From Candidatus Kuenenia hertensis (lineage in GTDB: Bacteria; Planctomycetota; Brocadiia; Brocadiales; Brocadiaceae), in the NCBI GenBank assembly GCA_021646465.1, contig SOET01000013.1, forward strand, positions 30,483 through 94,482: 64,000 nucleotides of DNA, written 5' to 3'. Below are positions 1 through 8,881 of the stretch, one piece after another. A program made the position numbers and the translations under genes. The notes beneath the pieces are model-generated. The model was not told where the DNA came from, made no database searches, and worked only from the letters and a program-made list of their open reading frames with translations. Every line of letters starts with the position of its first letter. Position 1 is the first letter of the stretch.

Positions 1-927
1 AAAAGAATAGATAGGTATATTTCTTCCCGGTTCCCTGACTTTTCGAGAACGTATATACAGAAACTCGTAAAGGAGGGTGCAATTGTTGTAAACGGTAGTA
101 CCGTCAAAAGTAGTTATTTTATAAAAAAAGGTGATGTGATTTCCGCTACTGTCCCGGTACCAGAAGAAACGAAAATAGTTCCGGAGGATATTCCTCTGAA
201 CATAATATACGAAGATGACTATCTAATGATTATTAATAAACCATATGATATGGTAGTACACCCAGCGGGTGGTCATCCTTCCGGAACGCTTGTTAATGCT
301 ATTACCTTTTATTGTCAAAACCTCTCCCAGATTAATGGTCCTTTGAAAGCGGGTATCGTTCACCGTTTGGATAGAGATACAAGCGGAGTAATGCTTGTAA
401 TAAAAAGCGATGCAGTGCATTCTCACATTGCAATGCAGTTTGAGAAAAGACTTATCCAAAAGGAATATATTGCTGTTGTAGAGGGCGAGATGGTATTTGA
501 TTCGAATGAAATAAATATGCCAATAGGAAGGCATAAAGCGGACAGGCAAAAGATGGCGGTGAGGAGGGATATTGGGAAAAGTGCTGTTTCCGTTTACGAG
601 GTAATAGAACGTTTTCGGGGATATACGTTGGTGAAAATAATGCCAAAGACGGGGAGGACACATCAAATTCGCGTGCATATGCAGGCAATAGGGCATCCGA
701 TAGTCGCAGATGCAATGTATAGCAAGCAGGATTCTTGTTATCATGCTGATTTGCTTGGTATGGAACGACCTCTGGATGAAGAACCGATTATTGACAGACA
801 GGCGCTTCATGCGCATAGGATTGAATTTTTTCACCCTGTTCTGGACAAACAAATGGCATTTCAGGTTGATTTGACGGAGGACGTTGCTTCTTTAGTTAAA
901 GCCCTTCAGAAACTAAGGCCATGCTGA
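1..927 (+). CDS. rluD: RluD-family 23S rRNA pseudouridine synthase, 5' end outside window
   Basis: Isomerises specific uridines to pseudouridine in RNA; RluD members act on the 23S large-subunit rRNA. The frame is open to the first base of the window, so the GTG at 136 is not the start. Codons from base 1 encode the end of an S4 RNA-binding domain (KLVKEGAIVVNG at about 57-92), followed by the catalytic domain. The signature HRLDRDTSG is at 361-387, and the Asp encoded at 370-372 is the expected catalytic nucleophile. GRTHQIRVHM further on is also typical of the family. About 308 residues are visible, so only a few N-terminal residues should be missing. The exact paralogue (RluD, RluC or RluA type) is not proven; the S4 domain argues for RluC/D. 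Confidence 0.9.
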   Translation, partial: KRIDRYISSRFPDFSRTYIQKLVKEGAIVVNGSTVKSSYFIKKGDVISATVPVPEETKIVPEDIPLNIIYEDDYLMIINKPYDMVVHPAGGHPSGTLVNAITFYCQNLSQINGPLKAGIVHRLDRDTSGVMLVIKSDAVHSHIAMQFEKRLIQKEYIAVVEGEMVFDSNEINMPIGRHKADRQKMAVRRDIGKSAVSVYEVIERFRGYTLVKIMPKTGRTHQIRVHMQAIGHPIVADAMYSKQDSCYHADLLGMERPLDEEPIIDRQALHAHRIEFFHPVLDKQMAFQVDLTEDVASLVKALQKLRPC

Positions 928-1112
928 AATAAATATGAAAGGTTATTTTATTAAACAGGAAAATATGATATTTGTTAATGTAATAAAATATTCACTGAAT
1001 TGTGCTTCTAAAGATTATTTTGTCAATAAATTAAGTAATTGATCTTTAATAGTATAATGTTAAATGTTATATTTTGTAATGTCTTTAAATTTTTATATAA
1101 GGAGTAATTGAT

Positions 1113-1343
1113 ATGTTTGGTATGCCAGGCGGTTGGGAGTGGATTATTATCCTGATTGTAGCAATTCTCATATTTGGCAAAAGACTTCCAGAGGTAATGA
1201 AATCATTGGGGAGGGGAATCGTAGAGTTTAAAAAAGGTGTGAAAGGAGTTGAAGAAGAAGTGGAAGACGCCAGCAACAAGCCGCAATCACAGAAAAAAAT
1301 AGACATCGAGAATGATACTGCAAAGCAGGAAAAAAATAATTAA
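1113..1343 (+). CDS. tatA: Twin-arginine translocase subunit TatA/E family
   Basis: Pore-forming component of the Tat system, which exports folded proteins across the cytoplasmic membrane. The 76-residue protein has the TatA plan: a short N-terminal hydrophobic helix (WIIILIVAILIFG), the FGKRLPE hinge, an amphipathic helix containing SLGRGIVEFKKG, and a charged, disordered C-terminus. A purine-rich Shine-Dalgarno (AAGGAG) lies 8-9 bases before the ATG. No tatB or tatC lies next to it; the gene is followed by a 32-codon basic ORF. TatA and TatE cannot be separated from sequence alone. Confidence 0.92.
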   Translation: MFGMPGGWEWIIILIVAILIFGKRLPEVMKSLGRGIVEFKKGVKGVEEEVEDASNKPQSQKKIDIENDTAKQEKNN

Positions 1344-1374
1344 TTTTGTTTGATTTTAGAAAAGGATTAATACA

Positions 1375-1473
1375 ATGAAAGACAGAAGAAGACAAAGATT
1401 AAGTTGGAAGAGTAAAAGAGCAAATCATGGGAGAATGGGGGCAAAAGGGAGAAGGGTGGGCAGGTATAAGTGA
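1375..1473 (+). CDS. Small basic 32-residue protein, possibly ribosome-associated
   Basis: A short frame (ATG 1375, TGA 1471) preceded by AAAGGATTAATACA, a reasonable ribosome-binding site. The product starts MKDRRRQRLSWKSKRANHGR and continues with Gly/Arg/Lys to the end: about half its residues are basic and only one is acidic. Its size and composition resemble tiny ribosomal proteins (bTHX, bS22 and mS38-like peptides), but I cannot match it to a named family. It lies 31 bases after tatA and just before a terminator-like hairpin, which supports expression as the last gene of a tatA transcript. The coding status is an inference from composition, ribosome-binding site and position. Confidence 0.5.
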   Translation: MKDRRRQRLSWKSKRANHGRMGAKGRRVGRYK

Positions 1474-1507
1474 TCAGGGATGCTTGGTGTAATGATACCG
1501 GCTTTTT

Positions 1508-1537
1508 TCCTGATGAAAATTTTCAGGAGTTTTTTAC
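1508..1537 (+). terminator. Rho-independent terminator after tatA/small ORF
   Basis: TCCTGA (1508-1513) pairs with TCAGGA (1523-1528), followed by GTTTTTT. It lies 35 bases after the stop of the 32-codon ORF. Confidence 0.55.
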
Positions 1538-1572
1538 AGAGTAAATTATTCCTGTAACATAATTTACTCTGT
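1536..1572. repeat. Perfect 14-bp inverted repeat (hairpin)
   Basis: ACAGAGTAAATTAT (1536-1549) and its exact reverse complement (1559-1572) flank a 9-base loop. No T-run follows on either side, so it is not a standard terminator. It directly follows the terminator above. Confidence 0.7.
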
Positions 1573-1823
1573 GTATAATAGCAAGTGAAACGTTCGTTTG
1601 CCGGGCTTTTCGCTAAGTTATATTGAGTTTCTCCAATCCGTTTGTTTTTGAAATATTTAATTGGAGGGAAAACGGATGTTTCTTTCCCTGAGTAATAAAA
1701 CGAAAATTTGCCAATATAACAGGCATCAGATCAAGGCGTTTTTTTCGTATATTCTATCCAAAAGCAATTCATGCCAAAATTCAAGTAGTTGCAACAATAT
1801 AATTATATATTAACGTTTTTTTT
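1573..1823. other. Non-coding gap before the AsmA-like gene
   Basis: No convincing ORF. Around 1629-1677, CTCCAAT and CCGTTT are followed downstream by ATTGGAG and AAACGG in the same order, so the two pairings would interleave like a pseudoknot rather than nest. I match it to no known riboswitch class. Confidence 0.3.
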
Positions 1824-1832
1824 TGTTATAAT
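1824..1832 (+). promoter_or_regulatory. Extended -10 promoter candidate for the AsmA-like gene
   Basis: TGTTATAAT fits the extended -10 pattern TG-N-TATAAT exactly. No clear -35 box lies 17 bases upstream. Transcription would start near 1839, about 105 bases before the ATG at 1946. Confidence 0.45.
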
Positions 1833-1945
1833 TTCTTCACATTTACTATCAAATCATCAGCAGGGAAAGTACTCAGTTACTGCTACTTTATGAATAGTAT
1901 CTTCCATTTTCACCTTAGTAAGTTTTATGCAGGAGAATATGTTAA

Positions 1946-4594
1946 ATGAGAAAAATAATTATCATACTATCATCTGTTTTTATTTTTCTTTTAATAACAG
2001 TAATTATTGCACCCTTTGTTGTTGATTTGAATAAATATAAGGGACGGATAATTACACTTGCAAAACCTTATTTGAAGAGAGAATTTGATTTTGCAGATGT
2101 TAAACTTACCATAATCAGCGGCCTGGGAGCAGAAATCAACGGATTGCGTATTGCAGACAATCCGGAATTCGGAACAGAAGATTTTCTCTCCCTGCAAAAA
2201 CTTCGCATAAAGGTGAAACTATTTCCATTAATAAAAAAAGAAATACAAATCAAGAAGTTGATTATGGACAGTCCAGTTGTCCATTTGGTTCGGAATTCAA
2301 AAGGTGAGTTTAATTTTTCCGATATGGTAAATGATACAGAAAAAGCAGAGACGCCACCTGCGAAAGATGGAAAACGGAAAGAAAAAAAATCAGATGATGG
2401 AGAAAAACAGAAACCTGATAGGGAGAAAACTGATACGGATAATGATCATAGCCCTTTTCTCGCCGGATTAATGGTTTCTCAATTTGTTATCGAGCAAGGC
2501 CAGATACATTTTTTTGATAGTTTTATTCGTGATGAACCGGTAACAACGGTAATTGATGCATTAGATATCGAATTAAAAAATGTGTCATTAGATAATCCTG
2601 TGTCGGTATATGTATCAGCTTTATTTCCGGGGAGAACCGAACAAAGCCTTCGTCTGAAGGGAATGATTGGTCCAGTGGGAGAGAGCATGGACATTGCGGG
2701 TCTTTTTGTGGATCTTAACGTTTCTGCCAAAAACATTTTTCTTAATACATTTGCTCCCTATATTCCGGAAGATTTAATGGTATGTCCTCTTGAAGGAATT
2801 GTTAATATGACGGTAAATATGAGGGGAGATATTAATTCAGGACTTGAATTAGAGTCTGAAATAAAGGCTGAAAAGCTGGCGATGTCCATAAAAGATGTTG
2901 ATGAAAAAATACAGAATGTAGATTTTACCCTTCAGGAAAAGTTGAAATATGAAGACAAAAAAGGGGGGCTCAGTCTTCAACAATTGGATTTAAATCTGAA
3001 TGATAATGTTGTTTCATTGAGGGGTAATATAGAAAACATGAAAGCAAATCCTCAATGGGATTTGACTCTTTCTTCAAAAATGAATGCGCTTGATGAAGTT
3101 ATAAAAATGTATCCTGCCTTAAAAGAAGGTTTACCGGAAAATTTCCAAATCACAGGCCCCATAAATATGGAAATGAATTCTAAGGGAAATATGGATACTA
3201 TGCAAATATCCGGACATACGGAAATGGATGATGCGGAAATAATATATGGCGAAATATTTCAGAAGCCAAAACAGGTTCCATTTCAACTATCGCTTAAAGC
3301 AGATAAAGTCGCAGATATCATAAAACTGGAGTCTCTTACGGTTAATCTGCAAAATGCATCTCTTAATAGTTCCGGTACTATAGAGGGCATGGCGAATCCT
3401 CGGTTTGATTTAACGAATGCCACAAATGAATTTTCTTTGAAAGGGTGGGGTGCAATTGTTCCCATGCTCAAAGAATACAAGCCGGAAGGGACAATTAGTA
3501 TCAAAAATTATGTGAAGGGTAATTTTGATGACGCATCTGTGAATATGCAGGTCTCATCTCCGAAACTTGCGTTTAAACTTCCTGCTTCATTGTCAGAATC
3601 AGGTGGTCAGGAAAATAAGAATAAAAATGAGAAACAATCCAAAGATTTTGTTGAATTGTTAAGTCTGGAGTTATTGGCAGAGAAAAAAGCGGACAATATA
3701 AATGCCGACGGGAAGGTTGAAGTAAAAAAGGGAGTTGTACAGGACATTGATTTTGAAGAAATGAACGGGAAGTTTAATTTTCAGAATGACATCGTGAAAA
3801 TACAGAACTTTCAAATGCGTACATTTGAGGGAAATATTTCATTGGTAGGTAACTATGACACTAACAGTATGAAATGGAATGCGAGTCCTGTGATCAATAA
3901 TGTAAAAGTTGAAGGAATAGTTGATACTCTTACACAGTACCGTGGCATGATGAAAGGACTTTTTTCAGGTTCTTTTGAAATGAGTGGTTCTTTGGACAAT
4001 GAAAAGAGAATGGTGGCAAATGCCGATGGTTCGTTTCAACTTTTGCAAGGAGAGATCGAAAACGTAAATTTTATGGAGACGATAATAGATTCTCTTTTGG
4101 GGATGAAAGAAATATACAAATATGTAGAGAAAAAAAAGGATGTGCTTGAGGAATATAATGTAACGCGATTTGATTCTCTGGACGGTGAATTTTCTCTTTT
4201 AAACGAAAAGCTTGATTTAAAAAAATGTGATATGGAAAATATTTATGTTCCTGAAGTACCAGGTTCAGATGCAAAATTAAAGGGAGATATAAATATTGAT
4301 ACCGGAGACCTTGATTTAAAAGGTAAAGTCATCTTATCTCCGGAACATTCGGAAAAATTGACAAAAAAGGCAAAACCATTGAAAGCGCTTGTCAATGAAA
4401 AAGGGAATATTGTTCTGCCTGTTACCGTTACCGGGAACATGAATAAACCGAAACCATCTTTGGATACAAAATATGTACTCAACGCAATGATGAATTATTA
4501 CGGTAAAGAAGAACTCGAAAAAGGATTGGATAAGTTAAAAGAGAAGCTTGATCTTGAAAAGTTTGGTTTGGAAAAATTATGGAAAAAAGATTAA
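1946..4594 (+). CDS. AsmA-family inner-membrane/periplasmic protein
   Basis: An 882-residue protein of the AsmA/YhdP/TamB-like group, long bridge-like proteins linked to lipid transport between inner and outer membranes. One N-terminal membrane anchor (IIIILSSVFIFLLITVIIA, about residues 4-22) is followed by the typical start of the AsmA domain, with DLNKYKGRI and repeats of the kind LSLQKLRIKVKLFPL. Residues 130-170 form a charged, Lys/Glu/Asp-rich linker. The long remainder is rich in alternating beta-strand patterns, and the C-terminus (about 640-830) carries the AsmA_2-like SGSLDNE and LKGDINIDTGDLDLKGKV stretches. AGGAG lies upstream of the ATG. It stands alone, convergent with larE 25 bases away. 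The exact lipid or protein client is unknown. Confidence 0.85.
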   Translation: MRKIIIILSSVFIFLLITVIIAPFVVDLNKYKGRIITLAKPYLKREFDFADVKLTIISGLGAEINGLRIADNPEFGTEDFLSLQKLRIKVKLFPLIKKEIQIKKLIMDSPVVHLVRNSKGEFNFSDMVNDTEKAETPPAKDGKRKEKKSDDGEKQKPDREKTDTDNDHSPFLAGLMVSQFVIEQGQIHFFDSFIRDEPVTTVIDALDIELKNVSLDNPVSVYVSALFPGRTEQSLRLKGMIGPVGESMDIAGLFVDLNVSAKNIFLNTFAPYIPEDLMVCPLEGIVNMTVNMRGDINSGLELESEIKAEKLAMSIKDVDEKIQNVDFTLQEKLKYEDKKGGLSLQQLDLNLNDNVVSLRGNIENMKANPQWDLTLSSKMNALDEVIKMYPALKEGLPENFQITGPINMEMNSKGNMDTMQISGHTEMDDAEIIYGEIFQKPKQVPFQLSLKADKVADIIKLESLTVNLQNASLNSSGTIEGMANPRFDLTNATNEFSLKGWGAIVPMLKEYKPEGTISIKNYVKGNFDDASVNMQVSSPKLAFKLPASLSESGGQENKNKNEKQSKDFVELLSLELLAEKKADNINADGKVEVKKGVVQDIDFEEMNGKFNFQNDIVKIQNFQMRTFEGNISLVGNYDTNSMKWNASPVINNVKVEGIVDTLTQYRGMMKGLFSGSFEMSGSLDNEKRMVANADGSFQLLQGEIENVNFMETIIDSLLGMKEIYKYVEKKKDVLEEYNVTRFDSLDGEFSLLNEKLDLKKCDMENIYVPEVPGSDAKLKGDINIDTGDLDLKGKVILSPEHSEKLTKKAKPLKALVNEKGNIVLPVTVTGNMNKPKPSLDTKYVLNAMMNYYGKEELEKGLDKLKEKLDLEKFGLEKLWKKD

Positions 4595-4618
4595 AAGGAT
4601 AAAGGAGAATATTTGCTA

Positions 4619-5425
4619 CTATTTCAGCACTTCATTCATACTGCCACTGCGGTATCCTTCTATATCGAGAGTAACGTATTTATATCCTATTTCCTTGAAT
4701 TTACTAATTAATTCCTCTCTTTTGCCGTTTTGTAATAATTTGGGAAAATCTTCAGGCATTACCTCTATTCTTGCTATAGTGTCATGATGCCTTACGCGAA
4801 ACTGGCGCAACCCGATGCTTCGTAAATAATCCTCTGCCGCGGCGACAAGAACTAATTTGTTTTCAGTGATGGAATCTCCGTAAGGGAATCGGGATGACAT
4901 GCAGGCATATGACGGTTTATCCCAGTTTGAGAGATGAAGGTATTTTGATATTTCACGTATATCAGACTTTCTGAATCCGAGATCTTTTAAAGGGCTGCGC
5001 ACGCTGAGTTCTTTTGCAGCCTCAAGCCCGGGCCTGTATTCGTTCGTATCATCAAAATTAGCCCCATCTGCAACATTTTTGTATCCCTTTTCCTGTGCAA
5101 TTTCTTTGAGCTTTCCAAATAATTCTGATTTGCAGAAATAACATCGGTTTGTAGGGTTTTCCGCAAATCCCTTGATATTAAGTTCGCTGGTATGAATGGT
5201 TATATGCGGGATACCAATTTCTTGTGCTATCTTTTTTGCCTCTTCATATTCAAATGCGGGATACGTTTCTGACCTGGCGGTGATTGCCAGGGCTTTTTTG
5301 CCTAAAACATCAAAACAAACTTTTGCGACAAGAGAACTGTCTACTCCTCCCGAAAAAGCAACAACAACACTTTCTAATGCTTCTATATAGTTTTTTAATT
5401 TATTGAGTTTATCTTTAGTATTCAT
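4619..5425 (-). CDS. larE: LarE-type ATP-dependent sulfur transferase
   Basis: LarE inserts sulfur into pyridinium dicarboxylate adenine mononucleotide on the way to the nickel-pincer cofactor of lactate racemase and related enzymes. The 268-residue protein has the PP-loop ATP pyrophosphatase signature SGGVDSS (residues 25-31) and the LarE motif PSYACMSSRFPYG, where C175 corresponds to the sacrificial cysteine of Lactobacillus LarE. It also has C95 and C98 in CYFCK, giving three cysteines as in the [4Fe-4S] LarE of Thermotoga maritima. No larA, larB or larC is nearby. It precedes AsmA convergently and follows nadA in the same direction with a 70-base gap. Confidence 0.88.
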   Translation of the reverse strand: MNTKDKLNKLKNYIEALESVVVAFSGGVDSSLVAKVCFDVLGKKALAITARSETYPAFEYEEAKKIAQEIGIPHITIHTSELNIKGFAENPTNRCYFCKSELFGKLKEIAQEKGYKNVADGANFDDTNEYRPGLEAAKELSVRSPLKDLGFRKSDIREISKYLHLSNWDKPSYACMSSRFPYGDSITENKLVLVAAAEDYLRSIGLRQFRVRHHDTIARIEVMPEDFPKLLQNGKREELISKFKEIGYKYVTLDIEGYRSGSMNEVLK

Positions 5426-5495
5426 TTATGTCCAACTATATCCAACGAGAGTCAAAATATGAGTGAGATATGTTTGAAAATGTTTTACTGAAAAT

Positions 5496-6404
5496 TTACG
5501 ATAAATCCAGCATTTTCTGTATTGCGGAATGTGCCTTTTGTGCGATGTCACCGACAACCTTGACCTGATATACAAGGTCTTCTAATGCCCATAATACCTT
5601 TTCCAGATTAATGAGTTTCATATTTGGACAATCAGAAAGTTGAGTAATTGCATAAAATGATTTGTGAGGGTTTTCTTTCTTTAGCCGGTGTAAAAGGCCA
5701 ATCTCTGTACCAATTATGAATTCTTTTGCACCGGATTCCTTACAATACTTTGCAATTCCTGTTGTGCTCGCCACGTGATCCGCCAGTTCAATAACATCAG
5801 GTGTGCATTCGGGATGTACCACAACTTCTGCCTGCGGGCGTTCCTGTTTTGTTTTTACTATATGTTCCGCCAATATTCTGTGGTGCGTTGGGCAGTATCC
5901 TTCCCAGAGAATCATGGGGCGGTTGAGTTGTTTTGATACATATCCTCCCAGACTTTTATCCGGAACAAACAGTATTTCTTGATCGTTGGGAAATGAAGAT
6001 ACGATTTTTATTGCATTAGAAGACGTGCAACAGATATCGCTCTCTGCCTTTACCGCTGCAGTACTGTTTACATAGCACACCACTTTTGCATTTGGATGTT
6101 CTTTTTTTCGAATAATAAGTTCTTTCCGGGTTATCATATTGGCCATAGGGCAGCCGGCATTTTCATCGGGCAGGAGTACCAGTTTGTCAGGGCAAAGAAT
6201 TGATGCGGTCTCTGCCATGAAATGCACCCCGCAGAAAACAATTATTTCCGCTTCAGCCCTGGCGGCCTGTTGTGATAATCCGAGGGAATCTCCGGTGTAA
6301 TCGGCAATATCCTGTACCTCACCTCTTTGGTAGTTGTGAGCGAGTATTATTGCATTTCTTTTCTTCTTTAACTCTTTTATTTTATTTATTATTGATGTAG
6401 ACAA
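5496..6404 (-). CDS. nadA: Quinolinate synthase A
   Basis: Condenses iminoaspartate with dihydroxyacetone phosphate to quinolinate in de novo NAD synthesis, using a [4Fe-4S] cluster. The three cluster ligands are visible: C85 in AGCPMAN, C200 in VHPEC and C259 in SDCPNMK. The opening NYQRGEVQDIADYTGDSL is a family hallmark. At 302 residues it has the normal compact NadA length. The first codon is TTG (rc of 6402-6404); there is no in-frame ATG before the conserved core, so the TTG start looks real. NadB and NadC are not in the window. Confidence 0.95.
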   Translation of the reverse strand: MSTSIINKIKELKKKRNAIILAHNYQRGEVQDIADYTGDSLGLSQQAARAEAEIIVFCGVHFMAETASILCPDKLVLLPDENAGCPMANMITRKELIIRKKEHPNAKVVCYVNSTAAVKAESDICCTSSNAIKIVSSFPNDQEILFVPDKSLGGYVSKQLNRPMILWEGYCPTHHRILAEHIVKTKQERPQAEVVVHPECTPDVIELADHVASTTGIAKYCKESGAKEFIIGTEIGLLHRLKKENPHKSFYAITQLSDCPNMKLINLEKVLWALEDLVYQVKVVGDIAQKAHSAIQKMLDLS

Positions 6405-6686
6405 ACCGTAAGCGTTTTCCAGATGTTATGGTATTGAAATGCCTTTCATTACCGTTATTTGTTACTAGAGGATATAGTGCAAGCACTACAAAAACAAATA
6501 ATAACACAGTATGATACGTTTTTAAATACTTTTTTTAAGGAAACTCAATATGTCCTGCGCCAAAGTAAAATTGACTCATATTCATCTATGTGATATAGTG
6601 ATTTTTGTTGTGAGTCATGGTATTCCGCTCGTTATGATTAATAGGAATTTTTCCTGCAATTTTTAATTTGAGGAGGGAATGGCATT

Positions 6687-8171
6687 ATGAAAGGGCAAAA
6701 CTACATCAATGGTGCATTTGTTGATAGCAGTTCCGGCGAGAAGTTTGAAAGCAGAAATCCGGCGAATATTGACGAAGTGCTGGGGACATTTCCTCTTTCT
6801 TCTGAAAATGACGTTGACAATGCGGTTCAGGCGGCAAAGACCGCTTATGATAAATGGAGAAAGCTCTCGCGAATTAAACGAGGTGAATACCTTGATGAAT
6901 TTGTGCAGTTGTTAAAAAAGGACAGGGAATCCCTGTCTCAGTTAGTGACGAAAGAGTGTGGGAAAGGGATTGCGGAAGGCCGTGCAGATGTGACGGAAGG
7001 TATTCACATGATTCAATATATGTTTGGCACGACGAGGATGTCGCACGGTGATATTATTGATTCGGAAATTGTTGAAAAGGATTCCTTCATGCGCCGCAGA
7101 CCGAAAGGGGTGGTGGCGGCCATAACACCGTGGAATTTTCCCTTTGCCATCCCTTTGTGGTTGATATGTCCCTCTATAGTAGAAGGGAATACCGTGGTGC
7201 TAAAGCCATCCAGAGAGACGTCATGTGTAGCGAATAAAATTGCAGAATATGCGCATGCGGCAGGGTTTCCCCCTGGGGTAATTAATATAATACACGGAGG
7301 GTGTGGAGATTCTCTGGTAAAACATCCTGATATACAGGTAGTCTTGTTTACCGGTTCATGTGAAGTTGGCGAAGGGATCAAGAAGGTTGTTGCCGAATCC
7401 TATAACAAGATGTGCGCCTGCGAAATGGGGGGGAAAAATGCTATCATTGTCCTTGATGACGCCAATATGAATATAGCGGTGAATGCCTCTGTTATCAGTG
7501 CCTTTAAAACTTCAGGTCAGAGATGTACTTCTGCGGGCAGGTTGATTGTGCATGAGAATGTGCTGAAAGAATTTGAAAAGCAGTTTGTTGAACTTGCAAA
7601 ACGGATAAAAATCGGTAATCCTCTTGATGGGGATGTATTTATGGGGCCTGTGATAAATCAGGCGGCAATAGAAAAGATTACGCAATATAATGAGTTGGCA
7701 AAGAAAGAGGGAGCGGAGGTGTTGCTGGACGGCTCAAGGCTTACCGGCAAAGTATACGATAAAGGATATTTTATGTCTCCTTTTGTGTACCGCATGCAAA
7801 GTAATTCAAAGAGTCGTGTTCTCCATGAAGAGGTCTTCGGGCCACATGTTGCGATCATTCCTGTGAAAAGTATTGATGAGGCAATTAATGTGTATAACGA
7901 TACAGAATATGGCCTTTCCTGTGCGGTGATTACGGAAGATTTCCGAAAGGCAAGGAGGATAAGGGAGGATTGTGAGTATGGCCTTGGATACGTCAATTTG
8001 CCTACAATAGGTGCAGAAGTGCATTTACCGTTTGGTGGAGTGAAAAAAAGCGGAACCGGCCTCCCTTCTGCAAGTACTTTGATAGATGTGGTTACACACC
8101 GGACGGCGTGGACGGTAAATCATGACGTGGAAATAAAGATGGCTCAGGGCCTTAGTGTTGAATTACCGTGA
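6687..8171 (+). CDS. NAD(P)-dependent aldehyde dehydrogenase
   Basis: Oxidises an aldehyde to its carboxylic acid with NAD(P)+. The 494-residue length and motif order are standard: AITPWNFPFAIPLW, the cofactor-binding FTGSCEVGE, the general base E246 in CEMGGKN, and the catalytic C280 in SGQRCTSAGR. VLHEEVFGPHVAIIPV and LPFGGVKKSGTG complete the pattern. GGAGG lies upstream of the ATG. The NAI and SGQRC flavour is closest to the aminoadipate-/piperideine-type ALDH7 group and to succinate-semialdehyde-like enzymes, but the substrate cannot be told. It stands alone; a VanZ-like frame follows at once. Confidence 0.9.
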   Translation: MKGQNYINGAFVDSSSGEKFESRNPANIDEVLGTFPLSSENDVDNAVQAAKTAYDKWRKLSRIKRGEYLDEFVQLLKKDRESLSQLVTKECGKGIAEGRADVTEGIHMIQYMFGTTRMSHGDIIDSEIVEKDSFMRRRPKGVVAAITPWNFPFAIPLWLICPSIVEGNTVVLKPSRETSCVANKIAEYAHAAGFPPGVINIIHGGCGDSLVKHPDIQVVLFTGSCEVGEGIKKVVAESYNKMCACEMGGKNAIIVLDDANMNIAVNASVISAFKTSGQRCTSAGRLIVHENVLKEFEKQFVELAKRIKIGNPLDGDVFMGPVINQAAIEKITQYNELAKKEGAEVLLDGSRLTGKVYDKGYFMSPFVYRMQSNSKSRVLHEEVFGPHVAIIPVKSIDEAINVYNDTEYGLSCAVITEDFRKARRIREDCEYGLGYVNLPTIGAEVHLPFGGVKKSGTGLPSASTLIDVVTHRTAWTVNHDVEIKMAQGLSVELP

Positions 8172-8204
8172 TACGTATAACTACTTCATATTGAGATCGT
8201 TACT

Positions 8205-8780
8205 ATTAAGCATTTACCAAGACTAGCAAAAAACATATCACGAGAATGGCGCTGGATAGTTACCGCGGTATACATTTTTGCTATCTATGCATTTCTGCCT
8301 TTTGCCCCTGAGCTTTGGAGGTTTGTTCTGCAAATCCTGGGAGAAAAAGCAAACTCTTTGGGCATTCTCGTTGTATGTATAATGGGCGCCTGTTTTCTTT
8401 GCTTTTTGATTTTCCGGGAAAAAACAAAGAATATTTCCATTTATGTAGCATTCTTTTTCATATCTCTGGCGTGTCTCGCCTTATTGAAGTATATGTGCGT
8501 AGCCGGAGCGGAGAGATTCCATTTGCTCCTTTACGGAATTTTAAGCGGTGTTCTGTTTTGGACATTGAGAATCGATGTTAAAAGTAAATGGATATATGTA
8601 TATATAACCCTTTTGGTGTGCCTGGTGGGCGCTGTAGATGAGTTTATCCAGGCAATGTTGCCGATGCGGTGTTTTGATGTGCGGGATATCGTGATGAACT
8701 GGTTTTCCGGAGGATTGGGAGAACTCTTTATTGCGTTTGTTTTACACCCCTCCCTTGTTGTCTCAAAAAAAGAAAAATAG
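8205..8780 (+). CDS. VanZ-like integral membrane protein, non-canonical start
   Basis: VanZ-like proteins are small membrane proteins of poorly defined role (first seen in teicoplanin resistance). The conserved block GAVDEFIQAMLP...R...D...N, ending in FSGGLGE, is present near the C-terminus, and there are four hydrophobic segments. The first segment (WIVTAVYIFAIYAFLPFAPELW, coded from 8253) has the family's usual Pro and belongs to the protein, yet the frame from the stop at 8178 to 8357 has no ATG, GTG or TTG. The first TTG, at 8358, would remove this helix. I place the start tentatively at the ATT at 8205. ATT at 8190, ATA at 8235 or a hidden frameshift are alternatives. Confidence 0.6.
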   Translation: MKHLPRLAKNISREWRWIVTAVYIFAIYAFLPFAPELWRFVLQILGEKANSLGILVVCIMGACFLCFLIFREKTKNISIYVAFFFISLACLALLKYMCVAGAERFHLLLYGILSGVLFWTLRIDVKSKWIYVYITLLVCLVGAVDEFIQAMLPMRCFDVRDIVMNWFSGGLGELFIAFVLHPSLVVSKKEK

Positions 8781-8795
8781 TAACACTTTAGTCAT

Positions 8796-8822
8796 AAGGC
8801 AGGGTTTCTTACCCGACAATAC
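8796..8822. repeat. Short palindromic repeat, copy 1 (GGGTTTCTTACCCGACAATAC family)
   Basis: AAGGCAGGGTTTCTTACCCGACAATAC here matches 32151-32177 with two mismatches. The core forms a hairpin (GGGT/ACCC). It lies between two convergent genes and may double as a terminator. Confidence 0.6.
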
Positions 8823-8881
8823 CTTAAGTTTGTTGCCTGTTACCTCAATAAGACAATGCCTTGGCCGTTCAATAATTCTTA

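Noticed and set aside
223..852. Long minus-strand ORF opposite the pseudouridine synthase
   Set aside because: It lies wholly within a well-recognised gene, has no family features and is rich in His/Ile/Tyr as antisense frames often are.
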